From assembly GCF_001428005.1 (NCBI RefSeq), contig NZ_LMSB01000034.1:185978-249977 (forward strand): DNA of 64,000 nt, written 5' to 3'. Each line of letters begins with the position of its first letter. Position 1 is the stretch's first letter. This document shows, in pieces, positions 8,628-17,018 of the stretch. A program made the position numbers and the translations under genes. Below the pieces are notes generated by a model, which ran no database searches, was not told the origin of the DNA, and was given only the letters and a program-made list of their open reading frames with translations. This DNA is from Arthrobacter sp. Soil736 (GTDB lineage: Bacteria > Actinomycetota > Actinomycetes > Actinomycetales > Micrococcaceae).

Positions 8628-9459
8628 GACCCGCAACTTCCGCATTCTGAGGAACGTGGTACTGACACTCCTGTCCCTTTGGGTGGCAGTACCCCTCTAC
8701 GTCGTGGTCTCCACGTCCCTCAAGCCGCTCAAGGACGTCGCCGGACTGTTCCAGTGGATCCCCCGCGAAATCACGGCGTCGCCCTACTTCGAAATCTGGA
8801 CTACTGTCCCGTTGGCGAAGTACTTCCAGAACAGCCTGGTCATCACCGTCTGCGCAACCATCTGCTCAGTCACTGTCGCCGTCCTCGCCGCGTACTCCAT
8901 TGCGCGGCTGGAGTTCAAGGGCAAGCGGGCGTTCAGCCTGACCGTCCTGTCAACGCAGATGTTCCCGGGCATCCTGTTCCTGCTGCCCCTGTACCTGATC
9001 TTCACGCAGATCCGGAACCTGACGGGTGTACAGCTGCAGGGTTCCTACCTCGGGCTGATCATCACGTACATGACGTTCACGCTGCCGTTCGCCATCTGGA
9101 TGCTGAGCGGGTACTTCGCCTCGATTCCCAAGGAGCTTGAGGAGGCTTCCATGATCGACGGCACGGGCCGGCTGGGCGCGCTCTTCAGGGTGATACTGCC
9201 CGTGGCCAAGCCTGGCATTATCGCCGTGGCGGTGTACTCGTTCATCTCGGCCTGGGGAGAGGTGCTGTTTGCCTCCGTCCTGACCAATGAGGCCACCAAG
9301 ACGCTCTCCCTGGGGCTGAAGTCCTACGCGAGCGAGTCCGACGTCTTCTGGAACCAGCTCATGGCCGCCTCCGTGGTGGTCAGCCTGCCGGTGCTGATCG
9401 GCTTCATCCTGGTGCAGAAACACCTTGTTGCGGGCCTCTCAGCCGGCGCCGTCAAGTAG
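8620..9459 (+). CDS. Sugar ABC transporter permease (MalG/UgpE-like)
   Basis: The 279-residue membrane protein has about six predicted transmembrane segments, starting with VVLTLLSLWVAVPLYVVV, and the EAA loop LEEASMIDGTGRLGALFRVILP. It pairs with the preceding permease, whose last codons it overlaps (ATG 8620 lies before the stop at 8627), which suggests translational coupling. It is the last gene of the transporter operon; a long inverted repeat follows. No ATPase gene is adjacent. Confidence 0.93.
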   Translation: MIETRNFRILRNVVLTLLSLWVAVPLYVVVSTSLKPLKDVAGLFQWIPREITASPYFEIWTTVPLAKYFQNSLVITVCATICSVTVAVLAAYSIARLEFKGKRAFSLTVLSTQMFPGILFLLPLYLIFTQIRNLTGVQLQGSYLGLIITYMTFTLPFAIWMLSGYFASIPKELEEASMIDGTGRLGALFRVILPVAKPGIIAVAVYSFISAWGEVLFASVLTNEATKTLSLGLKSYASESDVFWNQLMAASVVVSLPVLIGFILVQKHLVAGLSAGAVK

Positions 9460-9486
9460 CCAACAGCACATGCCGCCGCCGGAATA

Positions 9487-9541
9487 GCGCGAACGGACAC
9501 TTGAGGCCCAAGTCCCCGGGGCGCCAAGTGTCCGTTCGCGC
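9487..9541. terminator. 17-bp perfect inverted repeat, likely terminator or intergenic palindromic element
   Basis: GCGCGAACGGACACTTG at 9487-9503 is repeated exactly in inverted orientation at 9525-9541, with a 21-nt GC-rich loop. It follows the permease operon, so it can terminate transcription, but there is no T run. The length of the arms and the separated loop also fit a dispersed intergenic palindrome; only one copy is in this window. Confidence 0.5.
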
Positions 9542-9606
9542 CTGGCAGTGAGCAAGCCAACAGCGGAACCGGGAATGGCCGGCCGGACGCGCGGGTTGTG
9601 GCAGGC

Positions 9607-10326
9607 ATGAAGATTGAAATCTGGTCAGACGTCGCGTGCCCGTGGTGCTACATCGGCAAGCGCCGGTTCGAGGCCGCCCTGGCGGAATTCCCGCACCGGG
9701 ACAAGGTGGAGGTGCAATGGCGCAGCTACCAGCTGGATCCCTCCCTGCCGGAGCACTACGACGGCACCGAGCTGGACTATCTCAGCACGCGCAAGGGCCT
9801 TGCGCCGGAGCAGGTCGCGCAGATGTTTGACCATGTGGCAGCCCAGGCCAAAGGCGAGGGGCTCAACTACAGGTTCGACGCCGTCGTCGTCACCAACAGC
9901 TTCACAGCCCACCGCCTCATCCACCTCGCCGCCGCGCACGGCAAGCAGGACGCCGCTAAGGAACGGCTGCTCAGCGACCACTTCGAGCACGGCAAGGACA
10001 TCGGCAGCCGGGAATACCTCACGTCCCTCGGCGGAGAGCTGGGCCTTGATGCGGTCGACGTCGCCGAACTCTTCAGCACCGACAAGTACGCCGACGACGT
10101 CCGGCACGACTTTGCCGAGGCGCGCGCCCTAGGCGTCAGCGGCGTGCCGTTCTTCGTGATCGACCGCAAGTTCGGACTCTCCGGGGCCCAGCCGGCCGCG
10201 ACATTCACCATGGCTCTCGAACAGGCCTGGCAGGACTCTCATCCACTGGTCATGGTGGGCGCCGACGGCGCAGCCGCGGGAGACACAGAGGGAGACGCCT
10301 GCGGACCGGACGGCTGCTCCGTCTAA
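9607..10326 (+). CDS. DsbA family (FrnE-like) oxidoreductase
   Basis: The 239-residue protein starts MKIEIWSDVACPWCYIGKRRF, the thioredoxin-fold first strand with a CPWC redox centre. A helical insert with the conserved FTAHRLIHLA region follows, then the cis-Pro loop GVSGVPFFVIDRKFGLSGAQ near residue 180, typical of FrnE/2-hydroxychromene-2-carboxylate isomerase-like DsbA proteins. The C-terminus carries an extra CGPDGC pair. There is no signal peptide, so it is cytoplasmic. ATG 9607 is preferred; GTG 9598 is an in-frame alternative. It is a single gene with its own upstream region. Substrate unknown; a stress-related disulfide oxidoreductase role is typical of the family. Confidence 0.92.
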   Translation: MKIEIWSDVACPWCYIGKRRFEAALAEFPHRDKVEVQWRSYQLDPSLPEHYDGTELDYLSTRKGLAPEQVAQMFDHVAAQAKGEGLNYRFDAVVVTNSFTAHRLIHLAAAHGKQDAAKERLLSDHFEHGKDIGSREYLTSLGGELGLDAVDVAELFSTDKYADDVRHDFAEARALGVSGVPFFVIDRKFGLSGAQPAATFTMALEQAWQDSHPLVMVGADGAAAGDTEGDACGPDGCSV

Positions 10327-10359
10327 GACGGTGCGGCACCGCCTGGCAGGAGCAAGGTC

Positions 10360-12471
10360 CTAAGTGTTCCCGTAGAAGGCGTCGTTCACGTCGTTGCGGT
10401 CGCGCGCCGCGCCCCTGGCGAGCTGATCAAGGACGTCCAGATGGGTGTCGAGTCCCACCGGCTGTTCACCCGGCCGGCCGAGGAGGTACCCCTGACCGGC
10501 GATAACGGGCTGATGAGCTGCAGCAGCAAGACCGGGCCGCAAGAGCCTGGTGAGCATGCGGGGTTCTTCGATGCCCTCCGCCACGACCCACCCACCGGAC
10601 TCCTGGATGAACGTAATGGCGGCCGAGACGGTGGCCATCGAGGACGGGTCCGTGTCGAGGCGGGCAATAACCTCCCCGTCGATTTTCAGGATGTCGAACC
10701 TGACGAGCCTGAGGGCATGCAGGCCGGCGTTGGTCTTGCCCATGTCGTCCAGGGCCAGGCGGAAGCCCCGGTCCTGGGCCTGCCTGAGCGTGCGGATCGG
10801 GTCCGCGTGGTTCAGCGAGGCCTGCTCCGGAACCTCCAGCACGACGTCTTCCGGTTCCAGGCCGGCCACGGCCAATTCGGCAATGAGGTTGTCGACGTCC
10901 AGGCCGGGCAGCGCATCCGGATGCACGTTCAGAAACAACAGCCCTTCCCACTCCCGGCTACACACCGCCAGCGCTGCAGACCGCGCACGGGCGTCCAGTG
11001 CCGGGGCGACTCCGAGGCGCTCGGCCAGTTCGAATGCCTCCTGCGGCCCGTTGATCCGGGAACCCCTCGGAAGACGCAACAGGGCCTCGTGGGCAAGTAC
11101 CACTCCGCGGCGCAGGTCCCAGATCGGCTGGAAAGCTACATTGAGCGGCACGCTGCCTGTAGCCAAGGTTGTCAGCTCGATAATTTTTTCGGCACTGACC
11201 GTGTGGTCTTCCGCCATGGATTTGAAGGACACACTCTGTCGCCGCCCGAGCCGCTTGGCTTCGTAGAGGGCCGCGTCGCTGCGCTCCCAAAGTTCCTTCA
11301 GCTCAAGGGGCTCACCTTCGTCGCTGGAGGCGATGCCTGCGCTGAACGTCACTCCGGGGAAGCGTTTGGCGAGGGCCGTGCGGACCCGTTCGAGCGCTAC
11401 GGCTGCCTGGTCTTCGTCGCTGCCGGGCAGGATGACGGCGAACTCGTCGCCTCCCAGGCGGAACGGCGTATCGGCTTGGGTGAGTTCATCCAGGGAGTCG
11501 GCGAGGGCCATCAGGACGCGGTCGCCGTGGCTGTGCCCTAGCCGGTCGTTGAGCTGTTTGAATCCGTCAAGGTCGAGGAGCGCCAGGGTGACCACCCGGT
11601 ACCTTTTGTCCGTCAGCGTTGTCTCCAGTGACGGCTGGAACGGGCGGCGCCCCGAAAGCCCGGTCAGCGGGTCCGCGTCAGCCTGCCGCTGTACGTGCGC
11701 ATGGCGGCGTTGCAGGGCCCGTCCCCCGAACATATAGGACAAGGGGGTCGTGACCAGTATCGCCGCCAGCAGTCCAAGGAGTTTGTTTGACCCCAGATCC
11801 CCGACCAGTCCGGTAATCATGTCGGCACGCTGGTCAATCTCCAGAATCAGGGTTCCTTCCGGCGCGGACACAGGCACCAGGAATTCGTACCGGGTCACGC
11901 CGGTGCCTCCGATTTCCGATTCGGTTTGGACGGTTGGTTCACCTGTCGAGAGCACCTCGGAAAAACGTGTTGCGTCAGCGTTGACTGACTCGCCCCCGCC
12001 GGCCTGGGCGTCGCCGCTTGCGATCAACGTCCCGGCAACGTCGAACAAACCCACATAGACAGCGCCCTGGCTGCGCTGCAGGTGGTGGATCTCAGCGGCA
12101 ACCGCCTGCTCACGCTTGGCCGGGTCCAAATCCGCGGCCAGGACTCCCTCGAGTTCCATGGCCGCCGCCTCGTAGGTCCGCCGGTAATCTTCCAGCCCGC
12201 GGTCGAGGATCTGCTGCCGGGCCACGCCGTACTCGATCAGACCTGCAACGAGCATCGCGGCCGACACCGCGAACGCCCAGCGGACCATGAAGGACAGGCC
12301 CGGCGCAGTGAAACCGCTTCTGCCGTGGCGCGGCCGCCTGCGGGAGGACCCGCTTTCAGCTTCGCCGTCCGTCCAAATGTGATGCCCATGATGTTCCACA
12401 ACGCCCCCCAGTCGCCGGAATAAGGCACACTCTACCGGCGCGACCTGCACCCGGCAGCGGAAATACCACAT
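10360..12471 (-). CDS. Membrane-bound GGDEF-EAL (cyclic-di-GMP) protein
   Basis: The 703-residue protein has two transmembrane segments (about 60-83 and 231-250) flanking a periplasmic sensor-like segment. A GGDEF domain follows with an intact GGDEF at 340-344, then an EAL-type domain with HEALLRL near 461-467. The inhibitory I-site position (331-334) reads TQAD instead of RxxD, so product inhibition is probably lost. EAL-domain residues look mostly kept (FLNVHP, VVLEVPE, DDMG in place of DDFG, ILKIDGE, VVAEGIEE), so both synthesis and hydrolysis of c-di-GMP are possible. The first ~55 residues are Arg-rich and may be untranslated; the true start is uncertain (internal Met at 62 is too close to the membrane helix). 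Confidence 0.88.
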   Translation of the reverse strand: MWYFRCRVQVAPVECALFRRLGGVVEHHGHHIWTDGEAESGSSRRRPRHGRSGFTAPGLSFMVRWAFAVSAAMLVAGLIEYGVARQQILDRGLEDYRRTYEAAAMELEGVLAADLDPAKREQAVAAEIHHLQRSQGAVYVGLFDVAGTLIASGDAQAGGGESVNADATRFSEVLSTGEPTVQTESEIGGTGVTRYEFLVPVSAPEGTLILEIDQRADMITGLVGDLGSNKLLGLLAAILVTTPLSYMFGGRALQRRHAHVQRQADADPLTGLSGRRPFQPSLETTLTDKRYRVVTLALLDLDGFKQLNDRLGHSHGDRVLMALADSLDELTQADTPFRLGGDEFAVILPGSDEDQAAVALERVRTALAKRFPGVTFSAGIASSDEGEPLELKELWERSDAALYEAKRLGRRQSVSFKSMAEDHTVSAEKIIELTTLATGSVPLNVAFQPIWDLRRGVVLAHEALLRLPRGSRINGPQEAFELAERLGVAPALDARARSAALAVCSREWEGLLFLNVHPDALPGLDVDNLIAELAVAGLEPEDVVLEVPEQASLNHADPIRTLRQAQDRGFRLALDDMGKTNAGLHALRLVRFDILKIDGEVIARLDTDPSSMATVSAAITFIQESGGWVVAEGIEEPRMLTRLLRPGLAAAAHQPVIAGQGYLLGRPGEQPVGLDTHLDVLDQLARGAARDRNDVNDAFYGNT

Positions 12472-12503
12472 GGTTTACTGACAGATCGCGGTAAGGTGTG
12501 CGT

Positions 12504-13154
12504 ATGCCACGGATTTCGGCCCCCAGCAATGCTGCGCAGCGCGCCGATACCCAGCGCCGCATCCTGAATGCGTTCGGCGAACTCCTTTTCACGCACGGGC
12601 TGCCTGGACTCACCATGACGGATGTGGCGCGGCACGCGGGTATCGGCCGCACTGCGGTGTACAACTACTACGCCGACATCGAAGAGCTGCTGATCGCCTA
12701 CGCCCTGGTCGAGACCGAGCGGTTCCTTGCAGAGCTGCGGGAATCCCTGAACCGCCTGGACAACCCGGTGGAACGGCTCGCCCTGTATGTGCGGGCGCAG
12801 GTCGAGGACCTCAGCCGCCGCCACCTGCCGCCCGGTCCCGCCATGGGTGCTGTCCTCTCGCCCGCGTCCTTCGCCAAGCTGGCCGACCACGTGGGCGGCC
12901 TCAGCGACCTGCTCCAGGACATCCTGCGCGACGGCACGGAGCAGGGCTACTTGCCGGTGGCGGATGTCCGGCAGCAGGCGCAGCTGATCCACGGAACACT
13001 GTCCTCCAGCGCCGCCCGCGGCAGCGACGAGCCGGAGGACCTGGAAGAGCGCATCGCGCGGACTGTCCGGTTCATCCAGCTGGGGGCCGGCGCCAGGTTT
13101 GACGACGGCGGCCGTCCGGTGCGCCTTGGCCCTCCGCCCGCTGCGGCGGGCTAA
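12504..13154 (+). CDS. TetR-family transcriptional regulator
   Basis: The 216-residue protein has an N-terminal TetR helix-turn-helix: RRILNAFGELLFTHGLPGLTMTDVARHAGIGRTAVYNYYADIEEL. The remainder is an alpha-helical ligand domain with no recognisable ligand class. ATG 12504 follows GGTAAGG. It is divergent from the GGDEF-EAL gene with only about 30 bases between the two starts, so it could regulate that gene as well as itself. The C-terminus ends in a Pro/Ala-rich tail. Confidence 0.93.
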   Translation: MPRISAPSNAAQRADTQRRILNAFGELLFTHGLPGLTMTDVARHAGIGRTAVYNYYADIEELLIAYALVETERFLAELRESLNRLDNPVERLALYVRAQVEDLSRRHLPPGPAMGAVLSPASFAKLADHVGGLSDLLQDILRDGTEQGYLPVADVRQQAQLIHGTLSSSAARGSDEPEDLEERIARTVRFIQLGAGARFDDGGRPVRLGPPPAAAG

Positions 13155-13212
13155 GCCGCCCGAAGAACTTCAGGTCATGCTCCGGCTCGGGGGTTACGGG
13201 ACGGGCTGAGGA

Positions 13213-13887
13213 TCAGGGCTTGGCGCCCTGCGTCGGTATGACCGGAAACCGGGAGTCGTCGGCGATGCGCCGGCTTTCCCGCGGGCAGCTGAGCTGGCCG
13301 GGCGTTTGGTCGACGAGCGCGGGCTTGATCAGGCCGCGGTAGTCGCCGGCCAGGATCACGTCCACGCTGGCATCCGAGCGCCCGTCCTGGAAGTAATCCG
13401 AACCCGGCACGTTCCGCTGGACGCTGAAGGCGGCAGCTTGTCCGGCCGCCCCGGAGACGACAGCTGCCACGCCGCGGTAGCCGGTCTCGGTGTTCCCCAC
13501 GGCGCCGATGACGAATTTCCGGGCACGGAACTCGTTGGCCGCGGACTTGGCCAGGCCCGCCCGGCTCGTCGAATTGTAGACGTTGACCTTGACCTTGGCG
13601 TTGGGCATGTAGTCGAACGTGGTGTCAGGGCAGAGCGACGCCCTCTGCTGGGTCTGGATCGCCGTCGGAAACTTGATCTGGCCGTTCATGACGCCCACGG
13701 CGCCAATGATGCCTGCGACAAGGAGGGCAAGGAGCAGGACGAGCACCACGCCGTGCAGGATGCGTCGTCGCAGCCGGCCCGGGTCATCCAGCGTGTCGTC
13801 CGGCTCCGCGAAGGTGGCCCGGAGCTCGGGGCCGGTGACGACGCGGTGCCCGTGCAGGACCATGGCATCCTTGGGTTTTCTAGCCAT
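13213..13887 (-). CDS. LytR C-terminal domain membrane protein
   Basis: The 224-residue protein has a short cytoplasmic N-terminus, one transmembrane helix (about 45-68, ILHGVVLVLLLALLVAGIIGAVG) and an extracytoplasmic LytR_C domain. That domain is recognised by KVKVNVYNSTSRAGLAKSAANEF and the following GAVGNTETGYRGVA. LytR_C domains are usually found with or without an LCP phosphotransferase domain; here the enzymatic LCP domain is absent, so a cell-envelope binding role is likely. Its start overlaps the end of the small upstream gene by eight bases, an arrangement suggesting coupled translation. Confidence 0.9.
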   Translation of the reverse strand: MARKPKDAMVLHGHRVVTGPELRATFAEPDDTLDDPGRLRRRILHGVVLVLLLALLVAGIIGAVGVMNGQIKFPTAIQTQQRASLCPDTTFDYMPNAKVKVNVYNSTSRAGLAKSAANEFRARKFVIGAVGNTETGYRGVAAVVSGAAGQAAAFSVQRNVPGSDYFQDGRSDASVDVILAGDYRGLIKPALVDQTPGQLSCPRESRRIADDSRFPVIPTQGAKP

Positions 13888-14182
13888 CGATCACCAGCAC
13901 ACGGGCGTGGATGGCAGTGCGCTGGTGAAGGGCCGTGCGGACCGCCCGGTGCAGGCCGTCCTCCAGGTAGAGCGTGCCTTTGTACTGCACAACATGCGGA
14001 AAGAGGTCGCCAAAGAATGTTGAATCCTCGGCCAGGAGGGCTTCAAGGTCGAGGGTCCGCTTGGTGGTCACGAGTTCATCCAGGCGCACGGGCCGCGGCG
14101 GAAGGGCGGCCCAGTCCTTGGGCGTGCTAAAACCATGGTCGGGGTAAGGGCGTCCCTCGCCCACAGCTTTGAATATCACCAT
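13880..14182 (-). CDS. Small conserved actinobacterial protein (VapB-antitoxin-like annotation)
   Basis: The 100-residue soluble protein contains PRPVRLDELVTTKRTLDL, then FGDLFPHVVQYKGTLYLEDGLHR followed by a C-terminal strand. Relatives in Actinobacteria are, to my memory, often labelled VapB-family antitoxin, but there is no PIN-domain toxin beside it and no typical DNA-binding ribbon-helix-helix that I can see. The LEDGLHR segment is reminiscent of ParB-like folds. It overlaps the LytR_C gene by eight bases and so probably shares its mRNA. A function should not be assumed. Confidence 0.8.
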   Translation of the reverse strand: MVIFKAVGEGRPYPDHGFSTPKDWAALPPRPVRLDELVTTKRTLDLEALLAEDSTFFGDLFPHVVQYKGTLYLEDGLHRAVRTALHQRTAIHARVLVIDG

Positions 14183-14326
14183 GTAATGCTAAGCACCTTG
14201 CCGGTACAAGGGAATGTGGAACCCGCCCGGCCCGGAGGTTGTAGCCAAACAGTAACCATGTGTCACATCGGGGCCACTCGTGCCCGCCTCAGCCGGTCCG
14301 CCGGGGCCGGCTGTCAGAATGGAGGC

Positions 14327-15259
14327 ATGACTGCACCCGCTGCGAATGCTGCCTCCGCCGCCTTTGGCGCCCACACGCCGTCGGCCCCTGCCCTTGCCCT
14401 GCTCCTGGACGTCGACGGTCCGGTCGCCAGCCCTGTCACGCGGGACGTGAAGCCGGAAATCATCTCCGACCTCGTGGCCCTGGCCGCCGCCGGCGTTCCC
14501 GTCATCTTCAACACGGGGCGCTCGGACGCATTCATCCGCGAGCAGGTCATGGAGCCGATGATCGCTGCGGGCATGCCTGCCGGGACCCTGATCCACGCCA
14601 TCTGCGAAAAAGGCGCCGTGTGGTTCAGCTACACCGCGTCCGGTCCCGGACCAGTCCACGTGGACCACGAGCTCGCCGTCCCCGCCGCGTTCGGGGACGA
14701 CGTCCGGCGCATGGTGGCCGAGGACTACGCCTCGCACATGTTCTTTGACGAGACCAAGCGCGCCATGGTGTCCGTGGAGCAGCACATCGGCGTGCCCAGC
14801 AGCGAGTACCTCGCCGAGCAGGAGCTGTTCGACGAAGAGGCGATGGGGCTGATGGAGCGCCACGGGCTGGGTGTGGTCAGGCTGGACCACCACGCGCCGA
14901 ATTCCGATGACCAGATCGATTACCGCGTGGACCCGACCATCATCTCCACGGACATCGAGTCCGTCCGCCTCGGCAAGGACCTCGGCGCGAGCCGGGCGGT
15001 GGAACTGCTCGCGGCTCAGGGCATCACGCCGCAGGCCTGGCGGACAGTGGGCGATTCCCGAACGGACTACGCCATGGCAGACTGGCTGCACCACAATGAT
15101 CACCTGGTCAAGCACGTGGACGTCCGTCCCGCAGACGGCGTGCCGGTCAAGCCCTACGACATCCTGACCGCCGCTGACCTGGGCCTGGACGCAACGGTCA
15201 TTCACGACGACGCCGGAGGGGCCTTCCTTCACAGCTGGCGGGAAGCGCTGGCAGGCTGA
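14327..15259 (+). CDS. HAD-superfamily hydrolase (HAD-IIB / trehalose-phosphatase-like)
   Basis: The 310-residue protein has HAD motif I as LALLLDVDGPVAS, the motif II region VIFNTGRS, and a C-terminal RTVGDSRTDYAMADWL that supplies the acidic motif IV residues. A cap domain of about 120 residues lies between, as in subclass IIB phosphatases that act on sugar phosphates. The frame is open upstream to 14135, but GGAGG directly before ATG 14327 decides the start. A phosphatase acting on a small phosphorylated metabolite is likely; the substrate is unknown. It stands alone, with the Stealth gene 53 bases downstream in the same direction. Confidence 0.85.
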   Translation: MTAPAANAASAAFGAHTPSAPALALLLDVDGPVASPVTRDVKPEIISDLVALAAAGVPVIFNTGRSDAFIREQVMEPMIAAGMPAGTLIHAICEKGAVWFSYTASGPGPVHVDHELAVPAAFGDDVRRMVAEDYASHMFFDETKRAMVSVEQHIGVPSSEYLAEQELFDEEAMGLMERHGLGVVRLDHHAPNSDDQIDYRVDPTIISTDIESVRLGKDLGASRAVELLAAQGITPQAWRTVGDSRTDYAMADWLHHNDHLVKHVDVRPADGVPVKPYDILTAADLGLDATVIHDDAGGAFLHSWREALAG

Positions 15260-15312
15260 GCCCGCTGCCGCGGCGCCAGTATTTTCCCTGCAGTTTTTCC
15301 GGCAGGACTATC

Positions 15313-16950
15313 ATGCAAGTAAGACCCCACCCCCGAACAGCACGGAGAAACACCATTACAGACGTAACGGTTCAGGATGATATTTACTACGGCGGCCAGG
15401 CATCCGAGGACGTACCCGCGCATGCGGAAGTAACGTCGCCGGCTGCTGTTGCGCGCCTCAAGCACCGCCCCGACATCGTGCGCCGCTCGGGCCGGTATGC
15501 GCTGATCAACGAGAACCGGACGCCGTACCATGCGATGGTGGAGGATCTGCTGTTCCTGCGGAACGTGCTGGCCGCGGCCGGGCTGGATTACCTGCTGGTC
15601 CGGGGCAACAACGACCGCCCGGTGATCGCGCTGGACTGGAAGAACCGCAAGAAGCTGCGCGCCGCGCTCGTGGACGCCTGCCGGAATGAACCGTTCTACT
15701 CGATGACCGTGGACGCCAAGAAGAAAACGTCCGTGCTGGTGGCCGACGGTGAGCTCTCAACCAACCGGCAGGCACGGATCTTCCGGCTGTACCGTCCCCG
15801 CGTGGAGCCCACCGGCGGCTTCGAATTCGGTGCGTCGGCCGGCGTGCAGGTGGAGCTGTGGAGCTTCCAGGGCAACGAAGTGATCCTGCCGATCGAGAAT
15901 TCGCTCACCCGACGCACCATGCTGGCCCACGACGCCGTCCGCGGAACCGTTGAGCGCTACGGCCATACCTGGCCCACCATCGAAAACATGTTTGCGGACC
16001 ACGCGAGCGACATCAGCTTCGACATCGACCTGGTCTTCTCGTGGGTGGACGGAAGCTCCCCGGAATACATCGCGGCCCGGCGGGCGCGGATGGCCGGGGC
16101 CGTCGTGGGAGAAGGTGACGACCACGAGGCGCGCTACCGCCAGATCAACGAACTCAAGTATGCGCTCCGGTCCGTGTACATGTTCGCGCCCTGGATCCGC
16201 CGCATCTTCATTGCCACGGACTCCCCCGCGCCGGCCTGGCTGGCGGACCACCCGTCGGTGACGATTGTCCGGAGCGAGGAGTTCTTCGCGGACCCCTCCG
16301 TGCTGCCTACGCACAACTCCCAGGCCGTCGAATGCCAGCTGCACCATATCGACGGCCTGTCCGAGCACTTCCTATACTCCAATGACGACATGTTCTTCGG
16401 GCGGCCCGTCGGACCGGACATGTTCTTCACGCCGGGCGGGATCACCAAGTTCATCGAGGCTGAGACACGCATCGGCCTCGGTGACAACGACGCAGAGCGG
16501 AGCGGATTCGAAAACGCCGCCCGGGTGAACCGCAAACTGCTGTGGGACCGCTTTGGCCGGATCACCACCCGACACCTTGAGCACACGGCTGCGCCGCTGC
16601 GGCGCAGTGTTGTGGGCCAAATGGAGCAGGAGTTCCCGGCGGAGTTCGCCAAGACGGCGGCAAGCACGTTCCGTGCCGCGGACAACATCTCCGTGACCAA
16701 TTCCTTCTACCACTACTACGCCCTGCTCACCGGGCGTGCAGTAACCCAGACGGCGGCGAGGGTCAGGTACGTGGACACCACCGCCCGCGCCGGCCTGAAC
16801 TACCTCCCGAAGCTGCTGGCCAAGCGCAACATGGACTTCTTCTGCCTCAATGACGGCAGCTTCCCGGAGGTTCCGGCAGAGGAGCGGGCGGAGCTCGTCA
16901 CCGACTTCCTGGAGAAGTACTACCCCATCAAGGCGCCCTGGGAAAAGTAG
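15313..16950 (+). CDS. Stealth family protein (capsule-type hexose-1-phosphate transferase)
   Basis: The 545-residue protein carries the Stealth conserved regions: IDLVFSWVDGSSPEY, YALRSVYMFAPWIRRIFIAT, the HNSQAVECQLHHIDGLSEHF and LYSNDDMFFGRP block with the acidic residues of the active site, and a late FFCLNDGS. Family knowledge: Stealth proteins transfer sugar-1-phosphate during capsule or wall polysaccharide synthesis. The N-terminal ~180 residues are an extra domain rich in charged residues. ATG 15313 lacks a clear ribosome binding site; an ATT about 14 codons further on is preceded by CGGAG, so the exact start is uncertain. A terminator-like stem follows. Confidence 0.9.
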   Translation: MQVRPHPRTARRNTITDVTVQDDIYYGGQASEDVPAHAEVTSPAAVARLKHRPDIVRRSGRYALINENRTPYHAMVEDLLFLRNVLAAAGLDYLLVRGNNDRPVIALDWKNRKKLRAALVDACRNEPFYSMTVDAKKKTSVLVADGELSTNRQARIFRLYRPRVEPTGGFEFGASAGVQVELWSFQGNEVILPIENSLTRRTMLAHDAVRGTVERYGHTWPTIENMFADHASDISFDIDLVFSWVDGSSPEYIAARRARMAGAVVGEGDDHEARYRQINELKYALRSVYMFAPWIRRIFIATDSPAPAWLADHPSVTIVRSEEFFADPSVLPTHNSQAVECQLHHIDGLSEHFLYSNDDMFFGRPVGPDMFFTPGGITKFIEAETRIGLGDNDAERSGFENAARVNRKLLWDRFGRITTRHLEHTAAPLRRSVVGQMEQEFPAEFAKTAASTFRAADNISVTNSFYHYYALLTGRAVTQTAARVRYVDTTARAGLNYLPKLLAKRNMDFFCLNDGSFPEVPAEERAELVTDFLEKYYPIKAPWEK

Positions 16951-16968
16951 CCCGGAACGCAGCCGGCT

Positions 16969-17011
16969 GCCCCGGCTACCTGGTAGCAGGGGCAACCTGG
17001 TAGCCGGGGGC
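16969..17011. terminator. Stem-loop between convergent Stealth and phosphoesterase genes
   Basis: GCCCCGGCTACC at 16969-16980 pairs with GGTAGCCGGGGGC at 16999-17011 with an 18-nt loop. It sits in the short gap between convergent genes and can serve both. There is no T run. Confidence 0.55.
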
Positions 17012-17018
17012 AGGGCCG

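Noticed and set aside
12396..12471. Arg-rich N-terminal extension of the GGDEF-EAL protein as a functional domain
   Set aside because: Probably upstream sequence translated in silico; composition is not domain-like. I left the longest frame but flagged the start.
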